A stretch of DNA of 64,000 nucleotides, from NCBI RefSeq assembly GCF_001590865.1, contig NZ_BBUY01000014.1, positions 121,554 through 185,553 of the forward strand. The letters are read 5' to 3'. Every line of letters begins with the position of its first letter. Position 1 is the stretch's first letter. Shown piece after piece: positions 60,547 through 64,000 of this stretch. The notes beneath the pieces are model-generated. The model searched no databases. It saw only the letters and a program-made list of their open reading frames with translations, and was not told where the DNA came from. The position numbers and the translations under genes were made by a program. The stretch is from Streptomyces sp. NBRC 110611 (GTDB lineage: Bacteria; Actinomycetota; Actinomycetes; Streptomycetales; Streptomycetaceae).

Positions 60547-63500
60547 GGGCTCATAGCCCTGCGGAGGGGTACCAACACGATGACTGCGTCGAAGCAGGCC
60601 GTCACGTAGCCAGGTCCTCATTGACCCTCGGAGGGGTACCAACTCGTCGGGCGGCACGCCGAAGGCGGCCGTGTCGTCGTGTCCTCATCGCCCTTGAGAG
60701 GGGTACCAACCGGTACTGCGGCATCGCCGCGTGCAGCCACCGCTGATGTCCTGTCCTCACCTACCCTCGGAGGGGTACCAACGCCAGGCGGTAGACCGTC
60801 GGCCGGTCCGGGTGCGTCGTCCTCATCTCCCCTGGGAGGGGTACCAACCTCAGGCCGGCCTCCGTCAGGACGGACAGCTGGACCGTCCTCGTCGTCCCTG
60901 GGAGGGGTACCAACCACGACTGGCAGGCCGTGGCCCCGGGCCGGCGCAGCGGTCCTCATCGTCCCTGGGAGGGGTACCAACTAGTAGAGGTTCGAGCGCC
61001 GGCCACGGATCTTCGCAGGTCCTCATCGTCCCTGGGGGGTACCAACCTGCGTGTGCGGCCCAGGTCGAGGAACGCGAACTCGGGTACTTATCGCCCCTCG
61101 GAGGGGTACCAACATCACGTCGAGCGCGGTGTTCGGGTCGAGTCGGCACGTCCTCATCACCCCTGGGAAGGGGTACCAACGTGTGCGTCCGGGCCCGGTA
61201 GGCGAGGGAGTTGAACGGTCCTCATCATCCCTGGGAGGGGTACCAACTCGTTGATCAGGAACGCGGCGGGCGCCGGCAGCGGGTCCTCATCACCCCTGGG
61301 AGGGGTACCAACCCGACATCCTCGAAGGCGCGCGGCAGGCCGGCGCCGGTCCTCATTGCCCCTGGGAGGGGTACCAACACGCCGCTGCCGTCCCAGCGGG
61401 AGGAGGCGGCGGCGGAGCGTCCTCGTCACCCCTTGGAGGGGTACCAACGCCATGTCCTACGTGGACAGCTCCACCAGGAGTGTGGTCCTCTCACCCCGGG
61501 GAGGGGCACCAACGGCCACCAGGACCGCGCAGGCCCCCGGGTAGGTCGTCCTCATCGCCCCTTGGAGGGGTACTAACACCCAGCACGCGATGGCGGCCAT
61601 CAGCGCGGGGATCGTCCTCATCGTCCCCCTCGGAGGGGTACCAACCGGGGATCTCCACCGGCTGGCCGTCGATGTACATGGGTCCTCATCACCCCCGGGA
61701 GGAGTACCAACAGGAGGGTATGCACCAGCATGACCGACAGGCGCGGGTCCTCATCACCCCTAGGAGGGGTAGCAACACGTCCATGCCGGCCGGCTGGCAC
61801 AGCTGCATCAGGTCCTCATTACCCCTGTGAGGGGTACCAACTCGCCATCGCCCGTCGGCGGGTTGCCCGGTTGGGCGGTCCTCATCACCCCTAGGAGGGA
61901 TACCAACTGGAGGTAGCGGTCCCAGCCGGGCAGTGGGTTGATGGTCTTCATCGCTCCTCGGAGGGGTACCAACACGTCCTTGTGGACGTCGGTCGCGTTG
62001 CGCTGCGAAGTCTTCATCGCTCCTGGGAGGGGTACCAACGCGGCGGTGAACGCCCGTACCCGCAGTAGAGCACCGGCCTTCATCGCCCTGGGAAGGGGTA
62101 CCAACCTCAGCTGGCAGCCGCGGATGTGGTGCAGTCCCACCTGCCCCTATCGCCTCTGGGAGGGGTACCAACGTCATGCTGGCTCTTCTCCTTCGGGAGG
62201 AGCGGGGCCGCCCTCATCGCCCCTGGGAGGAGTACCAACAGGAGTGGTTCGACCGCCGCGCGGCGTAACGAGCTAGCCCGCATCGACCCTGAGAGGGGTA
62301 CCAACTCCGAGGCGAGGTCGATCCTGGACAGCAGCCGCGACGCCCTCATCGCCCCTCGTAGGGGTACCAACGCGCCGTGCAGGGCTTTGGCGAGCCGCAG
62401 GTGGGCGCGTCCTCATCGACCCTGAGAGGGTACCAACGGGCGGTACGCCAGGATGCGTCCGGGCCGGCCTCGGCCGTCCTCATCGCCCCTGGGCGGGGTG
62501 CCAACAGCAGCAGGGCGGAGACAACGGGGACGGCGGCGAAAGTCCTCATCGTCCCTGGGAGGGGTACCAACGTGAGGGCCAGCAGCGGCCCGGAGTCCTG
62601 CCCGTCCCGTCCTCATCGCCCCGGGGAGGGGTACCAACAGCGAGTTGAGCAGGGGGGCCGCCGCCGTAGGACGGTCCTCACCGCCCCGGGGAGGGGTACC
62701 AACACGTGGAGTCCCGGGCCGTAGACCTTGATCTCATGTCCTCATCGCCCAGGGGAGGGGTACCAACAGCGAGTAGGCGGTCAGACCGTGGACGACGGCG
62801 CGGGGTCCCCATCGCCCCTCGGAGGGGTACCAACAGGCTGGGCAAGGAGTCGGCCAGGCGCACCACGGAGTTCCTCGTCGACCCTCGGAGGGGTACCAAC
62901 ATGAAGGCTCCGACCCGGACGGCGACGTCCTGGCCGGTCCTCATCGACCCTGGGAGGGGGTACCAACCGCGAGGCGGCGGCCCGGTGTGCGCGGATGACT
63001 GGGGTCCTCATCGCCCCTCGGAGGGTTACCAACCAGGGGTGGTCGTGGCCGGTCCCGAGCGGGCGGCGGGTCCTCATCGATCCTCGGAGGAGTACCAACT
63101 TCACGAGCGGGGACTCGAATCCGTTCCGACCGACCGGCCCTCATCGCCCCTCGGAGGGGTACCAACTACGGCTACCGCCGTATTGATCTCGCGGTGGTAC
63201 GGGCCATCGACCCTGGAAGGGGTGCCAACCTCTACCGGCTTGCCACCGGCCGCGCCCGCATCCGCGCCCTCATCGCCCCTTGGAGGGGTACCAAGGCTGA
63301 CGGGTCGCTGACGGTGCAGCCTCCGCGCCGGTCCTCATCACCCCTCGGAGGCGTACTAACTCGCCGGTATCGCCGGACTGATCAACATCGGGCCCGGGTC
63401 CTCATCGTCCCGCGGAGAGGTACCAACCCGACGCTGGAGGAGCTGCGCGTCGTGCGCTGGCCGCGTGCTCATCGTCCCTCGGAGGGGTATCAACCGGTAC

Positions 63501-64000
63501 TCCGCCGGCGCGAACTGTTCGATCAGGTCGGTCCTCATCGCTCCTCGGAGAGGCACCAACAGGAAAGGGAGCACCAGGTGGCACACCACGAGGTCGATGT
63601 CCTCATCACCCCTGGGAGGAGTACCAACACAGCACGAACGTGGAGGCGCACGTGAGGGCCGGTGTCTTCATCACCCCTGGGAGGGGTACCAACCAGACAC
63701 GTCGGAGCCGGATCCGGCCGCCGCCGCACGTCCTCATCACCCCTGGGAGGGGTACCAACACGCCCACCGCGACGGGGCCGGCCATCCCCCGGTCGGTCCT
63801 CATCGACCCTCGGAGGGGTACCAACCGTCGACCTTCACCACGATGACCACGGCGGCGTCCGGTCCTCATCGTCCCTGGGCGGGGTACCAACAGGAACGGT
63901 CCGACAACGGACTGCGGCTGCACGCCCTGTCCTCATCGTCCTTGGGAGGGGTACCAACGACATCATCACCGCCACCGCCCGCGCCGCCGAACTGGTCCTC
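60547..64000 (+). CRISPR. CRISPR array 2 (large; 52 full repeats, continues past the window)
   Basis: Repeats of about 30 nt begin at 60547, 60614, 60681, 60753, 60819 and so on to 63929, with a further repeat starting at 63995 and cut by the window. Spacers are mostly 36-37 nt (one is 42). Repeats begin GTCCTCATC and end GTACCAAC, with a CCCCT/AGGGG hairpin around a 3-base loop. Most repeats differ from each other; lengths 28, 29, 31 and 32 also occur. The first repeat is unusual (starts GGGCTCATAGCCC). Direction + follows from the leader and the AAC end next to the spacers. Confidence 0.97.

Noticed and set aside
60547..64000. Many open reading frames of 60-200 codons across the large array, for example 62706-63311
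   Set aside because: They are produced by GC-rich repeats and spacers in periodic arrangement; the translations contain a repeated motif from the repeat itself and have no ribosome binding sites.

Overview
The DNA is very GC-rich, with GTG/ATG starts, purine-rich ribosome binding sites and many 4-base ATGA/GTGA gene overlaps. The protein families (two-domain universal stress proteins, DUF1918, SHOCT, Rv1733c-like, DUF317 relics) point to a Streptomyces or close relative. No tRNA or rRNA was seen. The window holds two blocks: a hypoxia/dormancy-type stress island (1 to about 50,360) and a type I-B-like CRISPR-Cas locus (about 52,900 to 64,000). A short zone of decayed genes separates them.

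Stress island. In order: a universal stress protein (USP), a SHOCT/PepSY-like/DsrE operon, an NAD-linked formate dehydrogenase (fused gamma-beta plus alpha), a P-type ATPase with two TrkA-type NAD-binding proteins, a CBS protein and a second P-type ATPase. Next come a complete nine-gene V/A-type ATPase operon, Hsp20 and a USP, then a NarL-type response regulator divergent from a two-GAF histidine kinase (DevR/DevS, OsdR/OsdK style). After these lie a PNPOx-like protein, OsmC, a beta-CASP metallo-beta-lactamase, three CBS-BON proteins, more USPs, a DUF1918-HTH-PNPOx fusion, a frameshifted GH65 phosphorylase, a cyclic-nucleotide-binding protein, an Rv1733c-like membrane protein and a zinc alcohol dehydrogenase. 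The block ends with an acetyl-CoA synthetase / pyruvate dehydrogenase E1alpha-E1beta-E2 / acyl carrier protein operon. Eleven copies of a 14-bp palindrome (about GGGCC-GNNC-GGCCC, resembling the mycobacterial DosR box) lie between genes, mostly 36 to 140 bp before island genes, so much of the island looks like one regulon run by the local two-component system. The common theme is survival with little oxygen: fermentative carbon and formate redox, ion and proton pumping, stress proteins and energy sensing. The island is partly decayed: relics of an FAD oxidoreductase, a serine hydrolase, PPK2, an Acg-type nitroreductase and a USP sit among the intact genes.

Decayed zone (50,360 to 52,118): relics of a DUF317-type gene and a NucS/DUF5655-like nuclease, then an intact Ham1/RdgB-like NTP pyrophosphatase.

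CRISPR locus. cas6-cas8-cas7-cas5-cas3 run leftward. A small array (5 clear repeats plus a degenerate one) lies beyond cas3, and a large array (52 full repeats, running off the window) runs rightward from the other side of cas6. Both arrays point away from the cas genes and share a leader motif exactly 68 nt before the first repeat. No cas1, cas2 or cas4 is in the window. The cas operon is preceded by a promoter resembling the RecA-independent DNA-damage (PafBC) promoter. Just upstream on the same strand is a lone CRISPR-repeat-like hairpin followed at once by a U-tract terminator, a candidate crRNA-like regulatory RNA. The repeats of the large array are strikingly heterogeneous.
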